Positions 6,813-14,993 are shown, counted from the first letter of the stretch. The stretch is 32,673 nucleotides of DNA from Deltaproteobacteria bacterium (GCA_022843175.1 JALHOE010000089.1:1-32673), one strand, 5' to 3'. Numbers and translations: made by a program. The notes: generated by a model from the sequence alone, not told the origin.

Positions 6813-8039
6813 ATGCGTCCCCTCCTTGCCGTCTTCCTTGCCACCGGTGTGCTCGCGGGCTGCGCCGTCGAGCCGAGCGAGTCGCTCTCGCGCTCGTCCT
6901 CCGCGATCATCAACGGCCAACCGAGCACCCCCGACGAGGACTCGGCCGTCGCGCTCGCCAACCTCCCACCCGGAGGCGGGTTCTCCGGCGCGTGCTCCGG
7001 CGTGCTCATCTCGAAGCAGATCGTGCTCACCGCGCGTCACTGCGTGGCGCGCACCGAAGAGGGCGGCATCGCCTGCACCAAAGAGGGCAAGTCGATCGTC
7101 GGCGGCGACGTCGTCAGCGACTACCCCGCGAGCTACCTCGCGGTGCTCACCGGCGCGCAGCTCGTCTTCGACAAGCTGTCGACGGCCCCGCGCGGCAAGA
7201 AGGTGATCCACACCGGCGCCACCAACCTCTGCAACAACGACATCGCGCTCGTCATCCTCGACAAGCCGGTCACCGACGCGCCCTTCGCCCCCATCCGCCT
7301 CGACGCGCCCCCGGTGAAGGGCGAGAGCATCCTCGCCGTCGGCTGGGGTCAGAGCAACAACTCGAGCGGCTACGGCCGGAGGCGCCGCGCCGACATCCCG
7401 ATCATCAACGTCGGTCCCGCGAGCTCGGCGAGCGGCGGCGCGGTCGGCCCCAACGAGTTCCAGATCGGCGAGGGCATCTGCAGCGGCGACAGCGGCGGCC
7501 CCGCCTACGACATGAAGACCCGCGCGGTCATCGGCGTCGTGTCGCGCGGCGGCAACGGCAAGCCGCCGGCGATGGGCGATCCCGCGTGGGCCGGCTGCGT
7601 CGACCAGGGCAGCTACGTCACGAAGAACCTCTACACACGCTCCGACACCTACAAGGAGCTGATCATGAAGGCGTTCGCCGAGACCGGCGAGACGCCGTGG
7701 CTCGAGGGCGAGCCCGACCCCACCAAGAAGCCGCTCGGCGAGCTCTGCGTCGGCCCCGGCGACTGCCGCGGCGGCTACTGCATCGGCGTCGCCAAGGACA
7801 AGAACATCTGCTCGCAGACGTGCGCCGAGGACAACCCCTGCCCCGAGGGCTACACCTGCGCGGACGCCGGCGGCACCAAGATCTGCGCGCCCGCCGCGCC
7901 GCAGAACCCCGCGAGCGACACCGGCGACACCACGTCGAAGGGCGGCTGCAGCGTGGGCACCAGCGGCGACGCCTCGTCGCCGCTCATGGCGCTCGGCGTC
8001 GTCGGGCTCCTCGCGCTGCTGTCGCGTCGCAAGCGCTGA
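6813..8039 (+). CDS. S1 serine protease with lipobox and MYXO-CTERM, tandem paralogue
   Basis: 408 residues. Same order as the preceding gene: lipoprotein signal to Cys17 (LAGC), propeptide, IINGQ activation site (32-36), triad H76 (TARHC), D143 (NNDIAL), S227 (GDSGGP), Cys-rich module containing NICSQTC, then a Gly-Gly-Cys, hydrophobic, RRKR end. The S1-pocket position is Gly221, so its specificity should differ from both trypsin and its neighbour. It starts 11 nt after the first protease with only a weak purine-rich GAGAGA upstream, so it is probably co-transcribed. A hairpin overlaps its stop codon. Natural substrate unknown; extracellular predation or nutrient release is a guess from lifestyle. 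Confidence 0.92.
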   Translation: MRPLLAVFLATGVLAGCAVEPSESLSRSSSAIINGQPSTPDEDSAVALANLPPGGGFSGACSGVLISKQIVLTARHCVARTEEGGIACTKEGKSIVGGDVVSDYPASYLAVLTGAQLVFDKLSTAPRGKKVIHTGATNLCNNDIALVILDKPVTDAPFAPIRLDAPPVKGESILAVGWGQSNNSSGYGRRRRADIPIINVGPASSASGGAVGPNEFQIGEGICSGDSGGPAYDMKTRAVIGVVSRGGNGKPPAMGDPAWAGCVDQGSYVTKNLYTRSDTYKELIMKAFAETGETPWLEGEPDPTKKPLGELCVGPGDCRGGYCIGVAKDKNICSQTCAEDNPCPEGYTCADAGGTKICAPAAPQNPASDTGDTTSKGGCSVGTSGDASSPLMALGVVGLLALLSRRKR

Positions 8040-8061
8040 CGCACGCCGTCGCGGCGCGTCA
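8037..8061 (+). terminator. Hairpin overlapping the protease stop codon, possible terminator
   Basis: The outer stem TGACGC/GCGTCA pairs around an inner GCCG-TCG-CGGC stem with a two-base bulge. There is no T-run after it. It could end the protease transcript or merely attenuate it before the lipoprotein gene. Confidence 0.3.
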
Positions 8062-8097
8062 CGCAGATCTCCGTTGTCGGCGGGCGGGTCCGAGTGC

Positions 8098-8110
8098 GAC
8101 AAGCTTTGTC
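8098..8110. promoter_or_regulatory. Short palindrome GACAA-GCT-TTGTC before lipoprotein start
   Basis: A five-base inverted repeat around a three-base centre, ending one base before the ATG at 8112. It could be an operator or a start-site structure. Its A/T content is unusual for this intergenic stretch. Confidence 0.25.
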
Positions 8111-8111
8111 C

Positions 8112-8540
8112 ATGCGCGCCCTCGCCCTCCTCACCCTCCTCGCGCTCGCTGGCTGCGGCTCCGACGAGCCCGCTGCGTCCACCACCGACGCGTCCACCGA
8201 CTCCAGCGAGACCCCGAAGGTCCCGGCCACCTCCTGCGTGCGCCCCGGCGACAAGGGCAACGACAAGGGCGTCGGCGAGGCGTGCACGCCGCTCGGCAAG
8301 GAGTGCGCGAAGTTCCCCGGCGCGCCGGTGTGCCTCGCGGACGTCGGTCAGGACCAGTGGATGTGCACGAAGATCAACTGCGCCAACGACACCGAGTGCG
8401 GCGTCGGCGCCACTTGCTACAAGGACGCGAAGGGCTCGGGCTGCGTGCCCAACCGTTGTCTCGACGCGCCCGCGGACGCGGGTAGCGACGCGGCGATGGA
8501 TGCGAGCGGCGAGACCTCCGCCGACGCGACCGGCGACTGA
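8112..8540 (+). CDS. Small Cys-rich lipoprotein
   Basis: 142 residues. Lipoprotein signal to Cys15 (LALAGC), a Thr/Ser/Asp linker, then a Cys-rich middle (eight Cys in about residues 40-115, with spaced GxAC, CAK and CxxxxxC patterns) and a C-terminal Asp/Ala/Ser-rich tail. No enzyme motif. The Cys-rich part resembles the disulphide-stabilised modules on the preceding proteases and on many myxobacterial surface proteins. A GTG at 8094 would add six residues; the ATG at 8112 gives the proper signal peptide. It lies 72 bp after the second protease and may share its transcript. Function unknown. Confidence 0.8.
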   Translation: MRALALLTLLALAGCGSDEPAASTTDASTDSSETPKVPATSCVRPGDKGNDKGVGEACTPLGKECAKFPGAPVCLADVGQDQWMCTKINCANDTECGVGATCYKDAKGSGCVPNRCLDAPADAGSDAAMDASGETSADATGD

Positions 8541-8738
8541 AGTCCCGAGCGCTCACCGCACGACAGCGCGAGGGCGAGCGCCGCGAGCCACGTCATCGTC
8601 GTGCCCATGGTCGGAGGAGAGCACGTAACGCGGCGGTTGACGGACGGACGGAGAGAGCTGCATTCGCTCGCTCGCGTCGACCGTGGACGAGCCTCGCGTT
8701 GAGCCCCGTCATTCGCCTCCCCGTCCCTCGAACGAACC
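8541..8738. other. 198-bp gap before the RHS gene, with an antisense signal-peptide-like ORF
   Basis: No clear promoter or Shine-Dalgarno sequence for the RHS gene was seen here. On the minus strand an ORF from ATG 8608 to 8417 begins with a convincing lipoprotein signal (MGTTMTWLAALALALSC) but then runs antisense through the lipoprotein gene with no recognisable content. It may be a relic or coincidence. A short GACGGACGGACGG repeat lies near 8640-8652. Confidence 0.3.
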
Positions 8739-11700
8739 ATGGCCAGGACATCACCAGCACCGAACATCCCGCCGATCCCTGGAATGTGCCCCGGCGTAGC
8801 GGTTCTCGCGGGCGGAGCGGACGGCGGCGGGGGAAGCGGCGGCAAGGGAAAAGGGGGGAAAGGAAAGAAGGGCGCGGGCACCGGCGACGGGGACGAAGAT
8901 CCCAACGGCGACGGCGCCAACGCCAACTGCGCCGAGGGCAGCGGCCCGGGCGGCCCATGCACCAGCTGTGGCGCCGCCCCTCCGGCCGGAGACCCGGTCG
9001 ATATCGCGAGCGGCGAGGTGTTCACCCCCTCGATCGTCGACCTGTTCCTCCCCGGGCCGATGAACCTGCAGGTGCAGCGGAAGTACAGCTCGCGGGTGGC
9101 CGACCGCGATGTCGGCCTCGGCTTCGGCTGGTCGTTCACCTTCGGCTGGCGCCTCATCGAGTCGGGAAGAGCGGTCACGGTCATCGACGGCTCCGGCTAC
9201 AGCGTGAAGTTCAAGCGCCCGGGAGTCGGGCAGCTCAACGAAGCGGAGGGCTGGGTCCTCGAACGCACCGACGAGGGCTACGTCCTCGGCTGCGGGACCG
9301 CCTTCGTCCACTACTTCCGCACGCTCCCCTCGGCGCCGAAGCGGTGGCTCCTCGCGTACGTCCTCGGTCCGGGCTTCAACAAGATCGTCCTCCACTACGA
9401 CGATCGCTCTCGCCTCCGCAGCATCACCGACACCGCCGGCCGCGCCGTCGATCTGCAGCTCACGAGCGAAGGGCGCATCGCCGCCATCGACGTGAGGGAT
9501 CCGGTTAGCTCGGAGACGATCCGCTTCGCCACGTACACGTACGATGAGAACGGTGATCTCGTCGCCTGCTCCGACGCGGACGGCGTCACGGTCCGCTACG
9601 AATACGCGCGCGACCACCTCCTCACGTGCCTGCGCCACCCGTCCGGCCTCCGCTACCACTGGGTCTACGACGGCAAGAAGCGCTGCATCGAGACCTGGGG
9701 CGATCGCGACGACGGCACAGACCCCGCGCTCTCGCCCGACCTCCCCGACGTCCTCGCCGACGGCACGACGAAGGCGAAGGGCCTGCACCACGTCAAGCTG
9801 GTGTACGACCCCGTCGGCGGACGCGACGTCATCACCCCGGTCGAGGTTCAGCGCTATTTCGTCGACGAGAACGAGAAGGTGCACAAGGCGGTCGGCAACG
9901 GCGGCGTGACCACCCGCGAGTTCGACGCCAACGGGAACATCGAGGCCGTCACCAATCGCGAGGGCGCGACGACCACCTACGAGCGCGACCTCCACGGCCG
10001 GATCCTGCGCGAGACCGATCCGCTCGGGAACACCATCAAGGTCACGCGCAACGCGCTCGGCCAGGTGCTCGAGGCGGTCGATCCCGCCGGCGGCGTCGTC
10101 AAGTTCACCCGCGACGCGCGCGGCTTCGTCGAGATGATCGAGGACCAGCTCGGCGGGATCACCCAATACGTGTGGGACGAGCGCGGCCTGATGAAGGAGC
10201 AGATCCACCCCAATGGCGCGCGCTCCACGTACGCGGTCGACGCGCACGGCAACCTCATCGAGGCGCGCCTCAGCGACGGCTCGGTGTGGCGTTGGCGCTA
10301 CGACCACTGGGGCCGAATGCTCGAGCGCGTGGACCCGCTCGGCCGGTCCACCCGCTACTCGTGGACCCCGGCGGGGAGGCTCGCCGGCGTGCAGGAGCGC
10401 GACGGCAGCTGGTTCACGCACCAATACGACGCGATGGGCGATCGCGTCCGCACGGTGCGCAGCGACGGACGGGTCTCGGAGTTCCGCTACGGCGGCGTGC
10501 ACTGGCTGTATGAGCGCGTGGAGCCGAACGGCGACACGGTCAACTACCGCTACGACCGCGAGGGGCGGCTCGTCAGCCTGCAGAACGAGCGCGGCGAGGT
10601 GGCGCGCTTCGAGTGGAACACCCGCGGCGGCCTCACGCGCGAGACGACGTTCGACGGCCGCACCATCGAGCGCCAATACGACGCGATGGGCCACCTCACG
10701 TGGGAGGACTACGGCCACGGGAAGATCGAGTACGCGCGTGACGCGACCGGCAACATCTTCGAGGTGACCTACCCCGACGGCACCTCCGCGACGCTGTCGT
10801 GGAACGCGCGTCGAGAGCTCGTCGGCATCAAGGGCACGAAGTCGGAGCTCGCGTTCGAGCTCGACGGCCGGGGGCAGGTGCTGCGCGAGCGCGTCTCGAG
10901 CGACGGCGGTACCAGCAGCGTCGAATCGGCGTACGGCGTCGACGGGATGCGCACCCGCCTGCGGACGTCCGTCGGCCACGCCGAGCACTTCGTCCGCGAC
11001 GGGCTCGGCCGCGCCTCCACGATCGTCATCGACGAGGAAGAGCGCGTGGGCTTCCAGCGCGACGCGCTCGGCAACGTGCTGCGCATGGGGCTCCCGGGCG
11101 GCGGCGTCATCGCGAGCGAGTACGACGAGTTGAAGCGCCCCTCGCGACGACGCGTGCTCACGGCGGGGCAAGCGTCCTCGACCTCGGACGAGCCCGAATA
11201 CCGCGGCGAGCTCCGCGGCCCCGCCATCGTCGACAACGCCTACCACTTCGCCCCCTTCGGCAACCTGGTCGCCGAGCGAAAGAGCGACGGCCTCATCCGC
11301 TACGAGGTCGACGCCCGCGATCGACTGGTCGCGAGGATCCCCGAGCAGGGCGAACCCGAGGTGTTCTCGTACGACCCGAGCAACAACGTGCACTTCGGTC
11401 GCGCGAACGGGCTGGTCTATGCACCGGGCAACCAGCTCGTTTCGTTCGGTGCCGCGCGGTACCGGTACGACGAAGCCGGCTTCCTCGTCACGAAGACCAT
11501 CGCGCGCGACGACGGCTCCGAGGACGTCTGGTTCTACGAGTGGAACGCCGAGCGAATGCTCGCCGCGGTCGAGCGCCCGGACGGCGCGCGCGTCGAGTTC
11601 GACTACTTGCCGGTCCTTCGCCGACGCATCCAGAAGCGCGTCTACGAGCGCACGGAGGACGGGAGCTCGCGTCTGCGAAGCACGACGCGCTACGTCTGGG

Positions 11701-12698
11701 ATCAACAGCAGCTTGTGCACGAAGATCGCTCATCGTTCGGCGACGACGGGCGCGTCGCATCGCGACAGCTCCGCACCTACGTCTACGAAGAGGTCACCGC
11801 GTATTCACCCTACGCCGAGCAGGTGACCACCCTCATCGGCGACGCGCGCGAAGACCAATGGCAGTTCTTCGCGAAGGACTGGATCGGCGCGCCCGAGGAG
11901 CTCGTGCGCCCGGACGGGACGCTCGCCGCGCGGCTCGAGCGCACCGCCTACGGCAAGATGCGCGCGCACGGCGCCGCGACCACCGACGTGCGATTCCCCG
12001 GCCAGTTCGAGGACGAGGAGACGGGGCTCTTCTACAACCACTTCCGCTACTACGACCCGGAGATCGGTCGTTACATCAGCCCCGATCCGATCGGGTTGGT
12101 CGGGAACCTGAATCTCTATTTGTATTGCACGAACCCCGTCGCGGAGCTCGACCCCTACGGGCTCACCATGCCGATGGATTTCGCGGTCGTGAGCGCCGGT
12201 GGCGCGAGCGTGATCCCGCAGATGCAGCTCACCTCCGGGCAGAGCCCGGGCTTCATGGGCCCGCCGTGGAACAACCTCCGCACGGGGCACGCCGAGCGGA
12301 AGGCGCTCGCGACCATGGACGGCAACCCGGCGGCCATGAGCGCGTTGCAGAACGGCGGCACCGCCCACATGAGCGCGCCCTACCCGCCGTGCAGCGTCTG
12401 CCATCGGCGCATGGAGGAATGGGCACAGAACAACCTGCAGAATGGCGGAAACATCAGCTACAACTATCCCGTTAATCAGCAAATCAACTACACCGGCAGT
12501 GGTGCGCAGGGCGTTCCCGGCCAGCCCTCGGGGAACCTGGTCAACGCCTACGCCAACAACACGGTCGTCCCCAACCCCAACGTTCCGGGCACGAACACGA
12601 CGAGCGGGTCGCTCGAGTACCAAGCCCAGAAGAGCGCGGCGGGGACGGCGATCGCCAACAACGGTGGCACGACGCAAGGGATCGTCCTGTGGCCGTGA
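8739..12698 (+). CDS. RHS/YD-repeat polymorphic toxin with deaminase-like C-terminal tip
   Basis: 1319 residues. The N-terminus has no signal peptide: a Pro-rich start, a Gly/Lys linker (about 25-50), a small Cys cluster (NCAEG...CTSC) and then a DUF6531-like entry (GDPVDIASGEVF, from residue 84). The middle is the RHS shell with many YD repeats (for example YDREGRL). The core closes at RYISPDPIGL (Asp1116) and DPYGL (1138-1142), the usual self-cleavage region. Residues 1143-1319 form the variable tip, with H1184-A-E1186 and PC1218-x2-C1221, the zinc/catalytic set of cytidine-deaminase-fold toxins. No PAAR domain is visible, so the export route is unknown. Two close downstream genes look like immunity or accessory genes. 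Confidence 0.9.
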   Translation: MARTSPAPNIPPIPGMCPGVAVLAGGADGGGGSGGKGKGGKGKKGAGTGDGDEDPNGDGANANCAEGSGPGGPCTSCGAAPPAGDPVDIASGEVFTPSIVDLFLPGPMNLQVQRKYSSRVADRDVGLGFGWSFTFGWRLIESGRAVTVIDGSGYSVKFKRPGVGQLNEAEGWVLERTDEGYVLGCGTAFVHYFRTLPSAPKRWLLAYVLGPGFNKIVLHYDDRSRLRSITDTAGRAVDLQLTSEGRIAAIDVRDPVSSETIRFATYTYDENGDLVACSDADGVTVRYEYARDHLLTCLRHPSGLRYHWVYDGKKRCIETWGDRDDGTDPALSPDLPDVLADGTTKAKGLHHVKLVYDPVGGRDVITPVEVQRYFVDENEKVHKAVGNGGVTTREFDANGNIEAVTNREGATTTYERDLHGRILRETDPLGNTIKVTRNALGQVLEAVDPAGGVVKFTRDARGFVEMIEDQLGGITQYVWDERGLMKEQIHPNGARSTYAVDAHGNLIEARLSDGSVWRWRYDHWGRMLERVDPLGRSTRYSWTPAGRLAGVQERDGSWFTHQYDAMGDRVRTVRSDGRVSEFRYGGVHWLYERVEPNGDTVNYRYDREGRLVSLQNERGEVARFEWNTRGGLTRETTFDGRTIERQYDAMGHLTWEDYGHGKIEYARDATGNIFEVTYPDGTSATLSWNARRELVGIKGTKSELAFELDGRGQVLRERVSSDGGTSSVESAYGVDGMRTRLRTSVGHAEHFVRDGLGRASTIVIDEEERVGFQRDALGNVLRMGLPGGGVIASEYDELKRPSRRRVLTAGQASSTSDEPEYRGELRGPAIVDNAYHFAPFGNLVAERKSDGLIRYEVDARDRLVARIPEQGEPEVFSYDPSNNVHFGRANGLVYAPGNQLVSFGAARYRYDEAGFLVTKTIARDDGSEDVWFYEWNAERMLAAVERPDGARVEFDYLPVLRRRIQKRVYERTEDGSSRLRSTTRYVWDQQQLVHEDRSSFGDDGRVASRQLRTYVYEEVTAYSPYAEQVTTLIGDAREDQWQFFAKDWIGAPEELVRPDGTLAARLERTAYGKMRAHGAATTDVRFPGQFEDEETGLFYNHFRYYDPEIGRYISPDPIGLVGNLNLYLYCTNPVAELDPYGLTMPMDFAVVSAGGASVIPQMQLTSGQSPGFMGPPWNNLRTGHAERKALATMDGNPAAMSALQNGGTAHMSAPYPPCSVCHRRMEEWAQNNLQNGGNISYNYPVNQQINYTGSGAQGVPGQPSGNLVNAYANNTVVPNPNVPGTNTTSGSLEYQAQKSAAGTAIANNGGTTQGIVLWP
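12165..12695 (+). other. Deaminase-like toxin tip of the RHS protein (domain)
   Basis: This segment encodes residues 1143-1319 after the DPYGL cleavage motif. GHAERKAL supplies the zinc His1184 and proton-shuttling Glu1186; PYPPCSVCHRRMEEW supplies Cys1218 and Cys1221, 34 and 37 residues later. The spacing fits deaminase-superfamily toxins. The following 80 residues are Asn/Gln/Gly-rich. By hand count 39 of 80 bases at 12421-12500 are G or C, far below the surrounding DNA, which is typical of exchanged tips. Which nucleobase or nucleic acid it acts on cannot be told from the sequence. Confidence 0.75.
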
Positions 12699-12740
12699 TC
12701 GTCTTGTGAGGCTTCCGCTCCCGGGGCAGCATCCGATGCC

Positions 12741-13106
12741 GTGTTGACCCTCGCCAACAAACGAGAGCCGCAGAGCATCGACGAGCTCGACGCCATCGAC
12801 AAAGCGCAGCTCCGCATCTGCGGCGAGCAGTGGGACGGCGAAGACCTCCCCGTCGAGCAACGACTCTACGCCACCGACCAAGTCGTCGAAGGGAACTTCT
12901 ACGCCCAGATGCTCGCCCACTGGGACGTCCTCGACGGCGAAGCGCGCGTCTACGACGCGTGGTTCTTCATGGTCGACAGCGGCGTCATCTTCCGCGCACG
13001 CACCACCGAGATCGTGTGCACCGTCATGCAGTTCGACTTCCAGTCGGACGATCCGGCGCTGGCGACGGCCCTCGCCGAAGCGGCGCGAGGGGCGAAGGCG
13101 ATCTGA
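12741..13106 (+). CDS. Putative immunity protein for the RHS deaminase tip
   Basis: 121 residues, GTG start. No family recognised. It is small, cytoplasmic (no signal or membrane segment) and acidic, with roughly twice as many Asp/Glu as Lys/Arg and strongly acidic patches (DELDAID, GEQWDGEDLPVE). The centre (YDAWFFMVDSGVIFRA, then TEIVCTVMQFDF) looks like beta strands. It starts 42 nt after the toxin stop and ends two bases before the HEAT-like gene. In RHS loci the gene right after the toxin tip normally encodes the cognate immunity protein, so position is the main argument. No Shine-Dalgarno sequence is visible. Confidence 0.7.
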   Translation: MLTLANKREPQSIDELDAIDKAQLRICGEQWDGEDLPVEQRLYATDQVVEGNFYAQMLAHWDVLDGEARVYDAWFFMVDSGVIFRARTTEIVCTVMQFDFQSDDPALATALAEAARGAKAI

Positions 13107-13108
13107 AC

Positions 13109-14971
13109 ATGGCCAAGGCGACCACGAGCTCGAGCAAACGCAGCGCGAAACCGAAGGCCTCCGCGCTGGCCCCCGGCGTCGCCGACACGCTGCGTACGCC
13201 GGCCACGCGCAGCAGGGCGCTCGCCGCCATCTCGAGCGCGCTCCTCCTCCACAAACGACTCGAAGCGAACGCCGCGCCCACGCTGTCGTTCCTGCTCACG
13301 CTCCTCGCCGATCCGGCGACCGAGGGGCGCGAACAGATCCTGGCGGTCGCCGAGTGGATGCTCCACGCCGGCGATCCCTCGCAGCTGCAGCCAACGGGGT
13401 TGGATCCGAGCGTCGCCAACGCCCGCTTCGCGACCGGCCCCGCGCACGATGTCCATGCGGCGATCCTCGCGGCTGCTCCGACGCTGCGCGCGCTGCTGCA
13501 GGACGCGGAACCGCGCGTGCGCGCGGGCGCCGCCTCGCTCCTCGGCTACATCGCCGACGCTCCGAAGCAGAGCGCCGATGCGCTCGTCGCTCGCCTCGCG
13601 GTCGAGGACTCTCCCGCCGCGCGCGCACGCATGGTCTTCGCGTGCATGTACCTGCCCCGGTACGATTCCACGCTCACCTCGCGGATCGCCGACGCGCTGT
13701 CCAACCTCGCGTGCGACGGCTCGCTCGACGCCTCGACGCGCGGTGCGGTCGCGATCGCGCGCGCGTTCGTCGCCGGCGCCGAGGGCGAGACCGGGGCCCA
13801 TGAGCTCCCCGGCGACGCTCTGCGCGCGTTCTTCGCTGCGCAGATCCCCCCCTCGCTCGACGTGAAGAGCGCGTACAACGCGATCCCCCAGAACCAGGGC
13901 GAGCTCGACAACCACGCGCTCGCCGTCCTCGGCGCCCTCGGTGCGCGCGGCCTCCGCGCGGCGACCGAGGCATCGCTCGCCGCGCTGGAAGAGGCGAAGG
14001 TCCCCGCGACCGCGCGCGTCGTCTCCGATTGGACGAACTGGGTTTTGCACTGGTATTTCCCGCTGCGCACGGGGGATCGAGAGGCCCTCGTCGAAGACCC
14101 CTTCCCGGTTCGCGAGGCGACGAGCGACCAACGGCGCGCGCTCGAAGCGCTGTCGAAGTTCGACGCGCCCCTCGTCGTCTTCGGTCCGACCGGTCTCGTC
14201 CTGGGCGCGACGTACGTGTACCGCGGTCTCCCCAACGACGTCCGCGCGCGGCGTCGGCTCGTCGGGCTCGAGCCCGAGGGCGTCCTCGAGCGCGTGCAGC
14301 CGTGCGCGCTCCTCGGCAAGGAGGACTGGCCGCGCTCCCGCACGCTGGCGCATGCGCTTCGCGCGTATCAGGCGAAGTACGGCGCCGTGCCGCTCAACCA
14401 GAGGGCGTCGCTGTCGTCGTTCGTCGAGCCGTACTTCCCCGGGCTCTCCGCCGAGGAATGGCTCGAGCTCTGGACGGAGGTCGACGCCGGCGCATACGGG
14501 CTGTCGCTCCCGCTCGCGCCCAAGCCCCCGCCGGTCATCGCGGCGCTGCACGCCGTCCACGCCGGCGCACGCGCACGATGGCTCTCGCGGTACCTGGAGG
14601 AGATCGAGCGCACCCCCGATCGGGAGCTCTCGGCGCGAATCGGCGCCGCGCTCTCCGTCCCGCTCCTCGACGCGCTCGCCGCCGGCACCTCGCTGCCGAG
14701 CGCGCACGAGCGGCTCATTCCCCTCACCCGCGACGCGCTCGAGCGCCTGCCCGAGGCGCAGCGCCTCCCCTTCATCGAACGTCGCGTCACGCTCGCTCGA
14801 GAGCAGCCCCCGGCGCAGCGCGCGCTCGTCCTCACGCACATCGCGCAGCGGCTCCTCGAGCTCGTCCCCGACGCGACGCGCCTCCTCCTCGCCGAGCTCG
14901 CTCGTGACGATCTCGGCCCGGCTGCGGCCAGCGTGCAGCGGGCGCTCGCACAGGTCCGGCCGAAGAGCTGA
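13109..14971 (+). CDS. HEAT-like repeat protein, toxin-locus accessory
   Basis: 620 residues. A Lys/Ser-rich start (MAKATTSSSKRSAKPKAS) is followed by helical-repeat sequence: ALAAISSALLLHKRLE, then LLQDAEPRVRAGAASLLGYI, then LAVEDSPAARARMVFACMYL, characteristic of HEAT/ARM solenoids. Later parts are helical but diverged; the SLSSFVEPYFPGLSAEEWLELW segment is distinctive. No catalytic motif, signal peptide or membrane segment. It starts two bases after the putative immunity gene, with a GAGGGGCGAAGG purine stretch upstream, so it is in the same operon. HEAT-type proteins occur among immunity and accessory proteins of polymorphic toxins; a structural or binding role is inferred. Confidence 0.8.
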   Translation: MAKATTSSSKRSAKPKASALAPGVADTLRTPATRSRALAAISSALLLHKRLEANAAPTLSFLLTLLADPATEGREQILAVAEWMLHAGDPSQLQPTGLDPSVANARFATGPAHDVHAAILAAAPTLRALLQDAEPRVRAGAASLLGYIADAPKQSADALVARLAVEDSPAARARMVFACMYLPRYDSTLTSRIADALSNLACDGSLDASTRGAVAIARAFVAGAEGETGAHELPGDALRAFFAAQIPPSLDVKSAYNAIPQNQGELDNHALAVLGALGARGLRAATEASLAALEEAKVPATARVVSDWTNWVLHWYFPLRTGDREALVEDPFPVREATSDQRRALEALSKFDAPLVVFGPTGLVLGATYVYRGLPNDVRARRRLVGLEPEGVLERVQPCALLGKEDWPRSRTLAHALRAYQAKYGAVPLNQRASLSSFVEPYFPGLSAEEWLELWTEVDAGAYGLSLPLAPKPPPVIAALHAVHAGARARWLSRYLEEIERTPDRELSARIGAALSVPLLDALAAGTSLPSAHERLIPLTRDALERLPEAQRLPFIERRVTLAREQPPAQRALVLTHIAQRLLELVPDATRLLLAELARDDLGPAAASVQRALAQVRPKS

Positions 14972-14975
14972 TCCT

Positions 14976-14993
14976 CGCGGGTCCGTGCCCGCG
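14976..14993. terminator. Bidirectional hairpin between convergent genes
   Basis: CGCGGG, loop TCCGTG, CCCGCG fills most of the 22-bp gap between the HEAT-like gene and the oppositely oriented zinc-ribbon gene. Six all-G/C pairs and no T-tract. The position favours a shared terminator. Confidence 0.45.

Noticed and set aside
8739-9000. PAAR domain at the RHS N-terminus
   Set aside because: The PPIPGMCPG start resembles the region, but no PAAR repeats are visible; the rest is a Gly/Lys linker.
8751-11720. 989-codon minus-strand open frame opposite the RHS gene
   Set aside because: Antisense shadow: repetitive Ala/Val/Asp/Arg-rich translation without motifs, while the plus strand encodes clear YD repeats.
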